Origin: Microvelia longipes | Lineage: Eukaryota; Arthropoda; Insecta; Hemiptera; Veliidae | Length of the DNA: 64,000 bases | Direction: 5' to 3' | Assembly: GCA_018340805.1 (NCBI GenBank) | Contig: JACMZG010001908.1 | Location: 43,227,913-43,291,912, forward strand | Shown: piece after piece, positions 45,240-58,440 of the stretch | Position numbering within the stretch: the stretch's first letter is position 1 | How the letters are laid out: the number at the start of each line of letters is the position of its first letter | Position numbers and translations under genes: made by a program | Notes under the pieces: generated by a model | The model's database searches: none | What the model saw: the letters and a program-made list of their open reading frames with translations, nothing else | Told to the model about the DNA's origin: nothing

Positions 45240-45575
45240 ATTTAAAGCATAGTATTTTACTTTTCCTCATTTATACCGTAGGTATATAGGAAATGTATCG
45301 TGTTTGCAAAAAAATGAATGAAATCTGGACGTTTTTTAAAAAATTGGGAAATGTTCCAATTGAGTTTAAATTTTGTACTAGTGTATATTATTCTCTAATA
45401 AATAATTACATAAAGTTTCGTTTCAATACGACAAGTATATTTATGATATTTGTTGCATCATAAAAATTAAGGACTATTGAGCGTGGTCAGTGCTGTATGG
45501 GTGACCGCTGAGAATGATACGGATGCATTTATTATCAAAAGATGAGCGAAGTTCCTAGGTACCCTGTACCCGATT
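45240..45575 (-). repeat. Dispersed repeat family R1, copy near 45.4 kb
   Basis: On the minus strand: AAAAATCGGGTACAGGGTAC, CTAGGAACTT, ATTCTCAGCGGTCACCCATA, CACTGACCACGCTCA, CGTATTGAAACGAAACTTTA, TTTTTTTGCAAACACGATAC and ACCTACGGTATAAATGAGGA. The same blocks in the same order are found at 52900-53710. No coding capacity. Confidence 0.78.
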
Positions 45576-46254
45576 TTTTATCGATTAACAATTAAAACTC
45601 TGATATTTCTTTTTTTAAAACATTTTTTTTAATCAACTAAGAATTAAAATTCTAATATTTTTTTCATTCATTTTTGGCAGGTTTATTACTCCTGTCACGT
45701 AAATTTAATGTCGGAGCTCTGAATACGCAAAATCACTTTTCCATAAAGAGATTACAGTGGGTCTTGAGGCGAATACCATCTTACTTCCTGAGTCCCATTA
45801 AACAATGGGAACCACCGTATCATTGTTTAATGGACCCAGTTAAGGCACAACAAAATATTTTGATAATAATAACTGAAAATGTATTATTATGTATTCTTTA
45901 ATCGTATATTTATCTTTCTATTGTTATTCAACGATTAGAAAATCAAGTTATGTATCTTATATTTTCCTGTCGCATTCTCTTACATCTTGATTAATTATTG
46001 TTTTCATTATAATTACCTAATTTAAAAAAAAAGAATTTAAGATAATTAGTAAACAAATAATTATTTAGTTTAGGGATCTCTTTGGTTAAAAAACAAGCTG
46101 TCAACTATAAACTTAAGTTATCTCATGTGTTTATTAAAAATAAAGAAATACTTATTAGACTAAAACACTTTAACTTATTCAAAATGGTAGCGCTAGAAGA
46201 GTTCATCGTATAATGATAAATAAAAGATGATTGTATTTGCTTGTGTTGATGGTT
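45576..46254. other. No gene seen
   Basis: AT-rich with orphan units of the 43.2-kb tandem repeat at the left. The inverted words GAGTCCCATTAAACAATGG (45790-45808) and CCATTGTTTAATGGACCC-like sequence (45820-45838) make a local hairpin. Confidence 0.45.
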
Positions 46255-46345
46255 TATTTGTTTGTTAGGCACTGATGATGATCTTTTTTGGGTAGAAAGC
46301 TGGCTTTGTTTTAATAAAGTAATTAAGTGGAGAGACTTTTATTTA
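46255..46345 (+). repeat. Hammerhead-like dispersed repeat, decayed copy
   Basis: GGCACTGATGATGATC (CTGATGA at 46272-46278), a degenerate stem, GAAAGC at 46295-46300, then the GGAGAGACTTTTATTTATC tail seen in the other copies. Confidence 0.65.
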
Positions 46346-46599
46346 TCATTTTACCTCAAATTGGCTTTAGAAATTAAAAAAAATATTTTATTAAATTTTT
46401 TAACGTTAAAATATTTTTTGAAAATTGAAAATGCTACTATTTTTAAACACCATATTGGATGTTCCCAATTATTTATTCAGTTCTTTCTTAACTCTCTCTT
46501 TACCTCTCTTAAGACTTGATTTTGTCGTATTTGCAAGAAAAATGCGCACTTAAAAAATTATTAGGATTAGTTATCGTTTTAATTAATTGGGAATTAGAT

Positions 46600-48130
46600 T
46601 AAGACAGAGAAGCATAGTTGCTAATTTTTAGCATTCTGCGTTTGACAGAGAAGCATAGGTAATACATTCTGCTTTTGAGATTAACTAGCATATTAAACAA
46701 TACCTTATAGCACTTTGAGTTCATATTGTCAGGGAAGCATAGTTGCTAAGTCAAACAATACCTTAATAGCATTCTGCTTTTGAGTTCATATTAATGTCAG
46801 GGAAAGTTGCTAAGTCAAACAATCCTTAATAGCATTTTGCTTTGAGTTCATATTAACTGACAGAGAAGCATAGTTGCTAAGTCAAACAATACCTTATAGC
46901 TTCGTTCAATTTATCGTTGACAAGAAAAAAATATTTTTGATTAATAATTGGGATTCGCTGCTTTGAGTTCATATAACTGACAGAGAAGCATAAGTTGCTA
47001 AGTCAAACAATACCTTAATAGCATTCTGCTTTTGAGTTCATATTTAACTGACAGAAAGCATAGTTGCTAAGTCAACAATACCCTTAATAGCATTCTGCGT
47101 TTGATTTTATATTTGACAGGGACAAGTTGTAAGTAACATTGACTTAATGGCAAGCATATTTGACAGAGAAAGATAGTTGCTTACCTTAATAGCATTCTGC
47201 TTATTGATTCAGACTGACAGAGAAGCATAGTTTGCTAAGTCAACAATCTTAATAGCATCTGCTTTTAGTTCATAATTGGTGTCAGGGGAAGCAGTTGCTA
47301 AGTCAAACAATACCTTAATAGCATTCTGCTTTTGAGGTTCATATTCATAGTTGCTAAGTCAAAACAATACCTAATAGCATTCTGCTTTGAGTTCATATTA
47401 ACTGACAGAGAAGCATAGTTGCAAGTCAATACATACCTTAATAGCATTCTGCTTTTGAGTTCATATTAACTGACAGAGAAGCATAGTTGCTAAGTCAAAC
47501 AATACCTTAATAAACATTCTGCTTTTGAGTCATATTGTGTCAGGGAAGCATAGTTGCTAAGTCAAACAATACCTTAATAACATTCTGCTTTTGAGTTCAT
47601 ATTAACTGACAGAGAAGCATAGTTGCTAAGTCAAACAATACCTTAATAGCATTCTGCTTTTGAGTTCATATTGGTGTCAGGGAAGCATAGTTACAGAGTC
47701 AAACAAGACCTTCAAAACATTTCTGCTTTTAAGTTCATATTAAGTGACAGGGAAGCATAGTTATTGAGCCCAACAAGAACTCAATAGCATTTCTGCTTTT
47801 GAGTTCATATTAAGTGACAGGGAAGCATAGTTACTGAGTGAAACAAGACCTCAATAACATTCCTGCTTTTGAGTACATATTAACTAACAGGGAAGCATAG
47901 TTATTGAGCCCAACAAGAACACAATAACATTTCTGCTTTTGAGTTCATATTAAGTGACAGGGAAGCATAGTTACTGAGTTAATCAAGACCTCAATAACAT
48001 TCCTGCTTTTGAGTACGTATTAACTGACAGGGTAGCATAGTTATTAAGCCCAACAAGAACACAATAACATTTCTGCTTTTGAGTTAATATAAGGTGACAG
48101 GGAAGCATTATTTTTGAGCCCAACAAGAAC
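46600..48130. repeat. 69-bp minisatellite
   Basis: Unit AGTTGCTAAGTCAAACAATA, CCTTAATAGCATTCTGCTTT, TGAGTTCATATTAACTGACA, GAGAAGCAT; about 22 copies. Copies 47690-48130 form a diverged subfamily (ACTGAG/TTGAGCC, AACAAGACCTCAATAACATT). The minus-strand open frame inside is a by-product. Confidence 0.92.
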
Positions 48131-49041
48131 TCAATAACATTTGTGCTTTTGAATAAAATGTTGTTGTACTTTTGTTGTTGTAATTGTATTGTTGTTGTTG
48201 TGTTTTGAATAAATTGTTGTTTGGGAAGCATAGTTCAATTTTATGCTTAGCAGCTTGTATATTTTCATTTTTTGTATCGAAATATTAATTTAAGTTGAAA
48301 GTTAATTGCTTGGATTATCTCTTTGTACTGCGAGGTTTGTAGAATGATGTGGATCAGCACTCTATTAACCCAATCTCTTTGATAATTTTTTGTCTAATTG
48401 CCATCGGCTTCTCCTAAAGAAAGTTTAACTGCTTGTTAATCGAAACTTGTTATTCTGGAACTAATAAGAAAAAATATGAAGTTTACTGTTAACTGGTAAA
48501 CTATGGGAGCAGTATACACCCGGCCGTATAATAGCCTTCCACACTTTAAAATAGATTAAAATTTGTACAATAATAAATTTAAAAAATTCCTGTGCGTTAT
48601 GTTATTAACAAATAAATACAATTAAAATTATAATAAACGAATTTTTATTTAATTTAATAAAAAGATATTTAATAAGTTAAATGGATTGTTTTAATTAAAT
48701 CTGTAATATGTAAATTCATTTCATTTTATTTGGTTTGGACCAAGAAAAAATATAGTTTTTTTCAACATTTTTATATATTTAAAGTAATAATTTATAGAAA
48801 GTAATTTTTTCTTTTTTATAAAAAATTTTTACAGGAAGAACCACAGCTATAAGCTTATTTATTGATCTATTATAAATATTAAGCCTTTTAAATGTAATAT
48901 TATTATTTTATAATAAATGGTGATATGATATGATATAATGTAAATCGGTAAATTTAAATAAACTAGAATACGCGTTAAGTCTCTCCACAAATCTATTATT
49001 ATAAACAGAGCCGGCTTCTCACCGGTTTTATATATATTATA

Positions 49042-49097
<56 letters not shown>

Positions 49098-49490
49098 TTA
49101 TTTTTATTTATTGTATGCATTATTTTTTTTTTAATTTATTATTTTTTCTTGACTTGTTCTGATTTTTAATTTCTTTATTTAATTATTTATTTATTAGGTA
49201 AGTTTTTAGTAGTTTATCTGTTTATACTAATAAACGATTTGTGGAGTGACTTTGGTGTTTTATTCAGCTATTTATAATAACTCCACTGCTCAGTTTAATT
49301 GTCATAAATCTTTATTGTTTACTAAGTTTAATTTTACTATACCTATTACATCTACCGTTTTTGATGGATCACTAATGGACCATCATGCGTGGTCAGTACC
49401 TAGATAAGTGAAGCGATGACAATTTCATCGTATAGCAATTTCCAAAATTCTGTTGTACCCAGCATTCAATTTTAATACATTTTATTTGTT
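48131..49490. other. No gene; (TA)n tract
   Basis: AT-rich interval with a (TA)n tract at 49028-49092. Near 49020 and 49230, short flanks ACAAATC...GTTTATA and AATAAACGATTTGTGGAGTGAC are inverted relative to each other. They may be ends of a small element expanded by the TA tract. Confidence 0.5.
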
Positions 49491-50682
<1,192 letters not shown>

Positions 50683-51239
50683 AAAGTATAACAAACATGT
50701 GGCCGCCCTATAGCGCCGACGCCGCGTAGCGGACGAGGCGCGATGCGTCAAAGATGCAAAAGACCTCTTCTTTTTTTGTTATACACCCTCAGAGTACATT
50801 AATATTGTATATACTTAAAAGTCCTGGAAAACATATTAATATTTTATATGCCTAAAAATATATTAATATTTTACTTTCCTGCTGCCTCTCAGAAATATAT
50901 TAATATTTTAAATACTTTACAGCACTCAAAAATCTATTAATAATTTACATGCCTGCCACGCCGCAGAGTAAAATTGAACGCATTCTATTTTTACATACTT
51001 AATAATCTTGGATGGAAGTATATGTAAAACGGATTATTAGTTTATTACTTCAATGCCTTTATAAATAATAATATTATTGTCAACTAGAGTTATATAATGA
51101 CAAATTCACAATTGAAACTGATGAAGTAGCCATCCCAACTACATACAGAATTGTCTGAAAATTTATAAGCTATAGTCAACCATTAATAATTCTTTATAAG
51201 AGCAAGACCATTTACTTGGGTCCAGCCTGTAAATGATCT
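50683..51239. other. No gene; short GC-rich island
   Basis: CCGCCCTATAGCGCCGACGC and the following CGCGTAGCGGACGAGGCGCG (50702-50745) stand out in AT-rich DNA. After it ATATTAATATTTTA-type words repeat about every 50-60 bp (50800-50945). Confidence 0.5.
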
Positions 51240-51650
51240 TTTTTCTAGCCATGTCTTATGGCTGTAATGGCCTGTAACAGCTATGTCTGTAATGACCTGT
51301 AACAGCCATGTCTTATGGCCTGTAACAGCCATGTCTTATGGCTGTATAACCTGTAACAGCCATGTCTGTAATGACCTGTAACAACGTGGCCTAACAGCCA
51401 TGTCTTATGACTGTAACGCCATGTCTTATGGCCTGTAACAGCCATGTCTTATGGCTGTAATAACCTGTAACAGCCATGTCTGTAATGACCTGTAACAGCC
51501 ATGTCTTATGGCTGTAATAACCTGTAACAGCCATGTCTGTAATGACTGTAACAACCATGTTTATGGGCCTGTAACGCCATGTCTGTAATGACCTGTAACA
51601 ACATGTCTTATGGCCTGTAAAACAGCCATGTCTCTATGGCTGTAATAACC
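51240..51650. repeat. Minisatellite TGTAACAGCCATGTCTTATG
   Basis: Alternating units CCTGTAACAGCCATGTCTTA with TGGCTGTAAT and CCTGTAACAGCCATGTCTGT with AATGA. Total length about 400 bp. AGCCAT...ATGGCT inside gives each unit a hairpin. Confidence 0.9.
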
Positions 51651-51975
51651 GTAAAAATCAGAAAACAATATAATGATGTGGAAATCCGGTGCATGAGTGT
51701 ATAAGTGCTCCACGTTTTGTTTTAACACGACTAGTATATCCATGATTTTTGTTGAATCATAAAAGTAAAGCACCTTCGATCGTTTCAAGAATGAAACGGC
51801 TGTAATTACTATCTGAGGTCGCGCGGATCGAGTTCCAAAACGTGTAGCAGTATAAATTTAACGAATTGTATATTCTGAGGATAAGCGAAAGGAATCCGTA
51901 GTAGAGAGGATAGCGTGGCGAATCCGATGTGACGAGGAAAAGTTCCTAGGTACCCCGTACCCGATTTTTTGACAT
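51651..51975 (-). repeat. Dispersed repeat family R1, copy near 51.8 kb
   Basis: Ends GAGGAAAAGTTCCTAGGTAC then CCCGTACCCGATTTTTTG. Contains TATATTCTGAGGATAAGCGA, the reverse of CGCTCGTCCTCAGAATATAC at 52988-53007. It also carries TATCCATGATTTTTGTTG, the reverse of a block at 53138. Confidence 0.7.
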
Positions 51976-52384
51976 CAATTACATAGATACATTTTCTGAT
52001 ATTTGTTGCAAAATATTTTCATGTTTTTAAGCACAATTTTAAAGAACACGTATGACGTAGGTTCTAAGATGTTTATTAAACTATTTTTAGTTTAACTTTA
52101 AATATTCCATTCTTCTCTTCTACTCTAACAATTTTACCTTAGGTAGCCTTTTCTTTTCTTAGGAAGTCTTTTACTTCTCTTTTTCATGAAAATTATCAAA
52201 GATTTTCTTGCTGTAAAGCACTTTTCTCCGATATTTTTCTTTAAATCTTTTAACCAGATTTACCTGAATACTTGAGACAAAACTGTTTCTTTTATCTTTC
52301 TACATTTATGTTTCAGAAGATAGATGTTAAATGTTTAGATTATTATTATTATTGTACTGTAATTTTTATTTTTTATTTTAAACA

Positions 52385-52644
52385 TGTATAACAAATTAAA
52401 TAAATATATAATATAATATAAAAAATATAATATAATATAAAAATATATAATACAATAAAAAAAATATATATATAATATAAAAAAATATATAATACAATAT
52501 AAAAAATATAATATAATATAAAAAAATATAAAAAATATATAATATAAATATAAAAAATATATAATATAGTATAAAAAATGTATATATATATAAAAATATA
52601 TATAATATAAAAAATATATTATAATATAAAAAAATATATCATAT
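52385..52644. repeat. Low-complexity (AAAAATATATAATATA)n
   Basis: Irregular A/T-only tract with AAAAAATATATAATATAATA-like periodicity of about 20 bp. Confidence 0.9.
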
Positions 52645-52880
52645 AAGCTAAACGTTTGGTAGAGTGAAACTCTGCGTCATCAGTAGTAGCATATAACACA
52701 AACTATTCCAGCAATAGTATAACAAAGTAATAATAACACACATACGTACCAAAGTATAAACAAATTTTCTGGTTTTGGTTTTACCAAACCAGAAAATTAA
52801 CAGAAATCAAATTAACAATTTCGAAACAGACACTAAAAAAATTGGATATTTTAAAGAAATCCCTAGAACAAAAATAGTAA
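52645..52880 (-). mobile_element. Repeat family R2 with hammerhead-like end, minus copy
   Basis: On the minus strand: TTTCGAAATTGTTAATTTGA, TCTGTTAATTTTCTGGTTTG, a hairpin GGTTTGGTAAAACCAAAACC, GTGTTATATGCTACTACTGA and then CTGATGACGCAGAGTTTCAC, TCTACCAAACGTTTAGC. Homologous along its length to 59105-59320. It abuts the TA-rich tract at 52385-52644. Confidence 0.75.
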
Positions 52881-52899
52881 ACATTACATGGATATAAAT

Positions 52900-53710
52900 A
52901 AACAAATTAGGTACGGGGTATCTCGGAACTTTCCCTTATTAAATTGGTTTTGCTGCGCTCATACTCCCTACATTGGGCTTGCTTCGCTCGTCCTCAGAAT
53001 ATACAATTTGCTAAATTTATTCTACAGCATGTCTTCGGACTCGCTTTGTTCATCCTCGGATAGTAAATACATTCGTTTTATTCTCAGCGGTCACCCATAC
53101 AACACTGACCACGCTCATGCTGCTTTACTTTTGTGATCCAACAAAAATCGTGGATATACCTGTCGTATTGTAACGAAACTTAATGTACTTATTTATTACG
53201 TAAAGGTATATACTTGTATTAAATTTCAATTCAATTGTATTATCTTTCGATTTTTCACATTTAAAAAAAAAAACGGGCACAAGTCATTTCATAAAGATAA
53301 ACTAATGCTGATAATCAGATGAAACTTGGCATATATGTTAGTCTTATACATAGCTACATGCGCGCTAAATCTCATATTGATAGCAACATTTTTTCGAGTT
53401 TTATGATTTTTTGAAATTTTTGCTTTGTCATTATTGCGGGTTGATGACGTCATGAACAAATTATTTTCCGAATAGCACAACTACAGCGGTAGACTGTTTT
53501 TTGTACAAAGTTTCAACTCTCTAGCATAAATACACTGGGAGCTACGACGATAACTGACACACTAACCTATGGACAGACAACTTTGTAAAAACCACTCAGG
53601 AGACCTTAAAACACCTAGAACGGATAATTCCGGTCACTTCCCGAGTTCGGATTTTTTTGCAAACACAATACTTTTCCTATAAACCTACGGTATAAATGAG
53701 GAAAAGTAAA
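52900..53710 (+). repeat. Dispersed repeat family R1, longest copy
   Basis: Starts near TTAGGTACGGGGTATCTCGG. It contains CGCTCGTCCTCAGAATATAC, ATTCTCAGCGGTCACCCATA, TGTCGTATTGTAACGAAACT, a segment with ATTATTGCGGGTTGATGACG and ATCAGATGAAACTTGGCATA, and ends TTTGCAAACACAATACTTTT..ACCTACGGTATAAATGAGGA. Parts recur at 40585, 45240-45575, 51651-51975, 58720-58760, 60395-60420 and 61130-61160. No open frame of a known transposase. Confidence 0.75.
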
Positions 53711-54899
53711 AATGTAATAAATGTATAAGATTAATGTAAATTATTTTTTTGAGGTAGTACGTAATTGAGCACTTTATTGGACCGTTTTTAGGATGAGAAG
53801 CCAATCATTATTGTTATAGGAGGTTATTTAGTACTTTTCACCTCCGAGGACAATAATTAATGTAAAAAAAACTCCTAGGACGTAAAAGTAATTCATATGT
53901 TGCCGCCATTACTGTAATGTAGCGTGTTCAAAAAACAATCTGTGTTAAACCTTCATGAGCTTTATTTAAAAACGTTCATTTTGTTTCTGTTTTTGTTCGT
54001 AGACTAATTTTTTTTCGTTTTTAAAAGGTGTTCTAATTGACAATTTTTGTGTGTTTATTTGTAAAGCTTTTACATTTTTGAGTAAAAGTGTGAAGCTATG
54101 GATGAATTTAATGACGGCGATAATATGGAGTTAATAATCATTGGACGTTTTTTTTTCAATTAAGTATATAGCGCAGTTTAATGAGTGCTATTTTTTGATT
54201 TTTTTTAATGAGTGCTACCTCAAAAAAAATAGTGTATGCCATCCGGCTGAGAATGTCTTTATGTTTTGGCAATTTTCCCGACTCGCTTCGCTCGTCGGTA
54301 AATCAAATTGCCGTGACATAAGACACACTTTCAGCCTTGTGGCATAAATAACTATTATATTCATTTATTTGATGTATTTATTATTTACTTAGTTGAACTA
54401 GTTATTATATTAGTCAGGTTGGCTTTAAGTTGCTTTAGGCTGCTTGCACTATAGTGGTCAGTTTGGTAAACAAGTGGTACTCCCTTTATCATTGAGATAG
54501 GGCCCTAGACCTCGCGACGTCTAAGGACCCAAACACTCCTTACTTTATGATTGTATGTAATGATACTAGACAGTTATTTTGTCTCGCAACGAAATTCACC
54601 GACTTTCTTTAGTGTCCTTCAATATTTTTTTTGTGTCTGTCGAAAAAATAAAAAGTTTAGAGTTGTAATAAAAAGAAAGATGTCTGCAGGTGGCTTCAAC
54701 TTACTTGCATTCCGACTTGAAGACCCTCCGTCCCAATCTTATTATTTCCTTATTTGGATTTGAGAAATGAGGACATCCTTTTTGTCTTTGTATCAAGATT
54801 ACCTTAGAACCAACAACTTATCCTAAAATCTTAGGTTTGTATTGGCTTACGTGTTTAAATGTCTGCATTAAAAGATAAATATTTAGAAGGTAAATATCC
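53711..54899. other. No gene seen
   Basis: AT-rich. CCCGACTCGCTTCGCTCGTC (54279-54298) is another R1-like island. Open frames at 54141-54347 and 54551-54763 lack features. The word TTTTTTAATGAGTGCTA is duplicated at 54176-54220. Confidence 0.45.
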
Positions 54900-55640
54900 T
54901 GTCCAACCGTTCTGATCCTGGTCATGACGATGTCTGTTGCCCTTAACGACCACTCTAATCCCGGTTATGAGAACGTCTATTGCACTTAACGGCCATTCTA
55001 ATCCCGGTCATGACGATGTCTGTTGCACTTAACGACCATTCTAATCCCGGTTATGACAACGTCTATTGCACTTAACGACCATTCTAATCCCGGTCATGAC
55101 GATGTCTGTTGCACTTAACGACCATTCTAATCCTGGTTATGAGAACGTCTATTGCACTTAACGGCCATTCTAATCCCGGTCATGACGATGTCTGTTGCAC
55201 TTAACGACCATTCTAATCCCGGTTATGACAACGTCTATTGCACTTAACGGCCATTCTAATCCCGGTCATGACGATGTCTGTTGCACTTAACGACCATTCT
55301 AATCCCGGTTATGACAACGTCTATTGCACTTAACGGCCATTCTAATCCCGGTCATGACGATGTCTGTTGCACTTAACGATTCTAATCCCGGTTCATGACG
55401 ATGTGTTGCACTTAACGACCATTCTCATCCCGGTCATGACAACGTCTATTGCACTTAACGCCGTTCTAATCCCGGTCATGACGATGTCTGTTGCACTTAA
55501 CGGCCGTTCTAATCCCGGTCATGACGATGTCTGTTGCACTTAACGGCCGTTCTAATCCCGGTCATGACGATGTCTATTGCGCTTAACGTCCGTTCTGATC
55601 CCGGTCATGAAGATGTCTATTACACTTAACGTCCGTTCTT
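54900..55640. repeat. 43-bp minisatellite with 86-bp higher-order period
   Basis: Unit ATTCTAATCCCGGTCATGAC, GATGTCTGTTGCACTTAACG, GCC; about 17 copies, clean. In the first two thirds two variants alternate (GACGATGTCTGTTGC / GACAACGTCTATTGC), giving an 86-bp dimer. The right third is homogenised to one variant. Confidence 0.93.
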
Positions 55641-56340
55641 ATAATCTTCTTTGCTAAACCATGATTATAATTAATTTTTTGGGTGAATTTTGTCGCATTG
55701 GAGAAATGAATGTTGACATTTACTGTGAACTGTCAGGGTCAACTTAAATCTTTTTGAACCTTACGTGAAATTGTTATTTACATTTGGCTTGACTTTAACT
55801 CGCCTCAAGCTCACCGGTGGGTGGAATTACATCACGCAGTGGATTTTCCGTCTGTCTTTTAATTATTGGTGGATTTTAGAGGCGTTACCTTTCGAGACTT
55901 AATTTGCTGAGCTCCTCCCAAACTCCTCCTCTTTAAAATTGGCGGTAATTTAAGGACTTTACCAATCCCACCTATCTCTCAGTGGGACTACAATATTAAA
56001 ACCATCCCAGGTACCAAGCTACAAGCCCTCCCTTATAGTGGGACTTGTCTTCTTTTGTCTTCTCTTTTTTACCAAGCACTCACTTATCAAGACTTACCAC
56101 AGACTATTTCCAACCAACCGGTGGATTCTCAGATGAATTAAAAGACAAGCCGATTACTCAAGGCTTTGCCTTGCCTTGAGCGACTTGGCTCCCTCCGTTT
56201 TTAATATGCGCTCAGGGCTGTCATGCCAAGGTTTTCACGGCAGAACTAGACACAGCGAAATTTCCAGAACCTCCTAGAAACACCAACACAAACAATAATT
56301 AAAAAAACAATAGTAAAAAATCACAATACATTTCCTATAT
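55641..56340. other. No gene seen
   Basis: Moderately GC-richer stretch (55790-56280) with CTCAAGGCTTTGCCTTGCCT and related symmetric words. No open frame or element end recognised. Confidence 0.45.
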
Positions 56341-56764
56341 ACCTATACACCTTAGGTGTATACTTAAAATAATACTAATATAGAAGAAGCATATGGCCGT
56401 AAACACAATGTAATTCTACAGATAACACGAAAGCCGGTTGACTGGTGGTCATACCACCCTAAAAACAAAACATTATTTTAAATATGTGTCATAAATATCT
56501 AATTTTAATTAATAACGTAAACTACAATTTAAAATGCTTAAAATATAGTAATGCACCGATATTTATATTAGTATTTTATGAATAATCAATCATTAATTAA
56601 TTATAGAACATAATAATTCAGCAACCTGAAGTATTGCCAACTTTTTTATAGGAAAATTTTATATTGTTAGGGTGGCAGCATTACTTAAGACCACCAGTGA
56701 ACCGCATTTTGTGTTATCAGTAGTGCTACTTCTATATATAGTATTATTCTAAGGGTGTATAGGT
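56341..56764. mobile_element. MITE with about 115-bp terminal inverted repeats
   Basis: Left ACCTATACACC...TAATACTAATATAGAAGAAG...GATAACACGAAAGCCGGTTG...ACTGGTGGTC...CACCCTAA is matched on the right by the inverted TTAGGGTGGCAGC...GACCACCAGTGAACCGCATT...AGTATTATTCTAAGGGTGTA-TAGGT. No coding capacity. Imperfect arms and a 12-bp insertion on the left show age. Confidence 0.8.
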
Positions 56765-58324
56765 TAATAAATAAATAAATAATGATAATTATAGGATTTG
56801 AATCCTTGACTGGAAGGTATGTCGTTTACATACATAGGTGACACTATTATCAAGAGTTAGTTGAGGAAAGTCATAATTACACCACCAGGTAACTAAAATC
56901 ATAAATCTTCCAGCATATAGCCTATCTAAGACAACTAAGTCCGCCAAGTATCAGGCTATCCAACTTTTAAAATTAATTGATAATGAGACTCTTAAAGTTC
57001 CTTCCTCATAAGGAAAGTTCCTAAATTTTAAAGAAAAAATAATAAATTATTTGTGAGAGTATGCTTTATGTTGTGTTAGTAATCTGCAACCTTAAGAAGT
57101 TAGCAGCGTCTTATAAAGTTCTCACATGTAAGCAAGACGGCCAAGAAGTATCTTACTTACAAGGGTTGGACCGGACCATAGAGATATTATTACTAGAGAG
57201 GCTCTATAAGTTAAATTTTAAAACATCGAAAAAGTAACCTGACCACCTTGCTTACAATCAAATAATCAGTACGTAATTTCATAAACGTTTACAGTAGAAC
57301 GTTAAATCAAAATTTTATACAAATCAAAATAAAAGCAATGTGCGGGAAGCCGTAAACAATTGATTTATTATAACCTTAACTCACTCTTGGAGGATGTTTC
57401 AATGAGGTTACACAGAGCCCCTGAGAGCCCCAAAAGATGTGTCAGGCCGCTGAATGTAATGAGATAGGCTATGCCCCCTCTAGTATATATCTCTTATGTG
57501 TTTGACCCTATGGTTCCCTCCTTCTTATATCAGTACAAACGGAACAGTCCGCATGTGTAATGTTTCTTAAAATAAGGTGTGCTCCAACCCTCACCTTGGC
57601 CGTGGACTTTGGTCTTTGATTAAACTCCCCTGTATGAGAATAGAAGGCAGACATTAGACATTAGAGAATACCTGACGGAAGTCAAGGTTGAGATAGCAGG
57701 TAATGCACCTTGTAATATCCAGTTTAAATACCATATCGTTAACAACTACACTCTTCCTCTTTTAATAACTGAAAACCTTTCTAACATCACGTGACTCCTC
57801 AAAGAACCACGATGTCCAAAATGAAAGTCTTTTTTGGGTACACTATCTTTTTAGGACATGCTATTAAGGTTTAGAAACAGTAGCACTTATGTACATGTCC
57901 GTCAATTCGCATGGCTTTTTCAAAGCAAATGCGTATTGCCCTTGCTTAATTAGTTCTGCACAACCTTTAGGGCAGTCATCAAAGGGTCTGTGCTAATATT
58001 TAAAATATTTTAGCGCATATGATCGGTTGCTGTTCCGACTATGAAGCATACACCGAAAACCTGTGCAAGAACTGGATAGGTGCGCAAGAAAGCGAGCATT
58101 CTAAAGTAAATTAGCCCGCCTTGCAGACTACCGCGCCAAGATTATTTTGTTTTATGAAAATGTTACGATAAGAACAATTCACCGTAACCAAAATTTGAAC
58201 TCGGGCCCTTGGGTTCGAATATTTTGAGTACTTGGATCGACTCCGGACTAATATTATTCTGCTCAGAGTCCCAAAGAACATTGAACACCGAGACAAAGAT
58301 TTTAGCCCTGGAATAGAGCCGACG
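56765..58324. other. No gene; one unassigned open segment
   Basis: 57624-57794 (+) is open for 56 codons and reads protein-like (REYLTEVKVEIAGNAPC...IVNNYTLPLLITENL) but has no start, ends in TGA and matches nothing I can name. A second short stretch at 58010-58111 reads MIGCCSDYEAYTENLC. Either could be retroelement debris. Confidence 0.25.
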
Positions 58325-58440
58325 CTAAAAGCTTGCTTTTAGGGCTTTGCCAAGGAAGCTTGACAGCAGTTTGTGCCTGAGGCTTACCGAGAACAATAAC
58401 TGTAAATCCACTCCCGAGACATTGTTGAGAGAAATAATAA
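58325..58440. repeat. Degenerate GC-rich repeat (39.3-kb family)
   Basis: GAGGCTTACCGAGAACA and CCACTCCCGAGACATTGTTG resemble the CTCCCGAGGCTTGCCGAG units at 39285-39560. Confidence 0.5.

Noticed and set aside
54900..55640. Regularly spaced repeats resembling a CRISPR array
   Set aside because: The units are contiguous with no unique spacers and the DNA is eukaryotic; it is a minisatellite. The same applies to 41640, 46600, 51240 and 61255.
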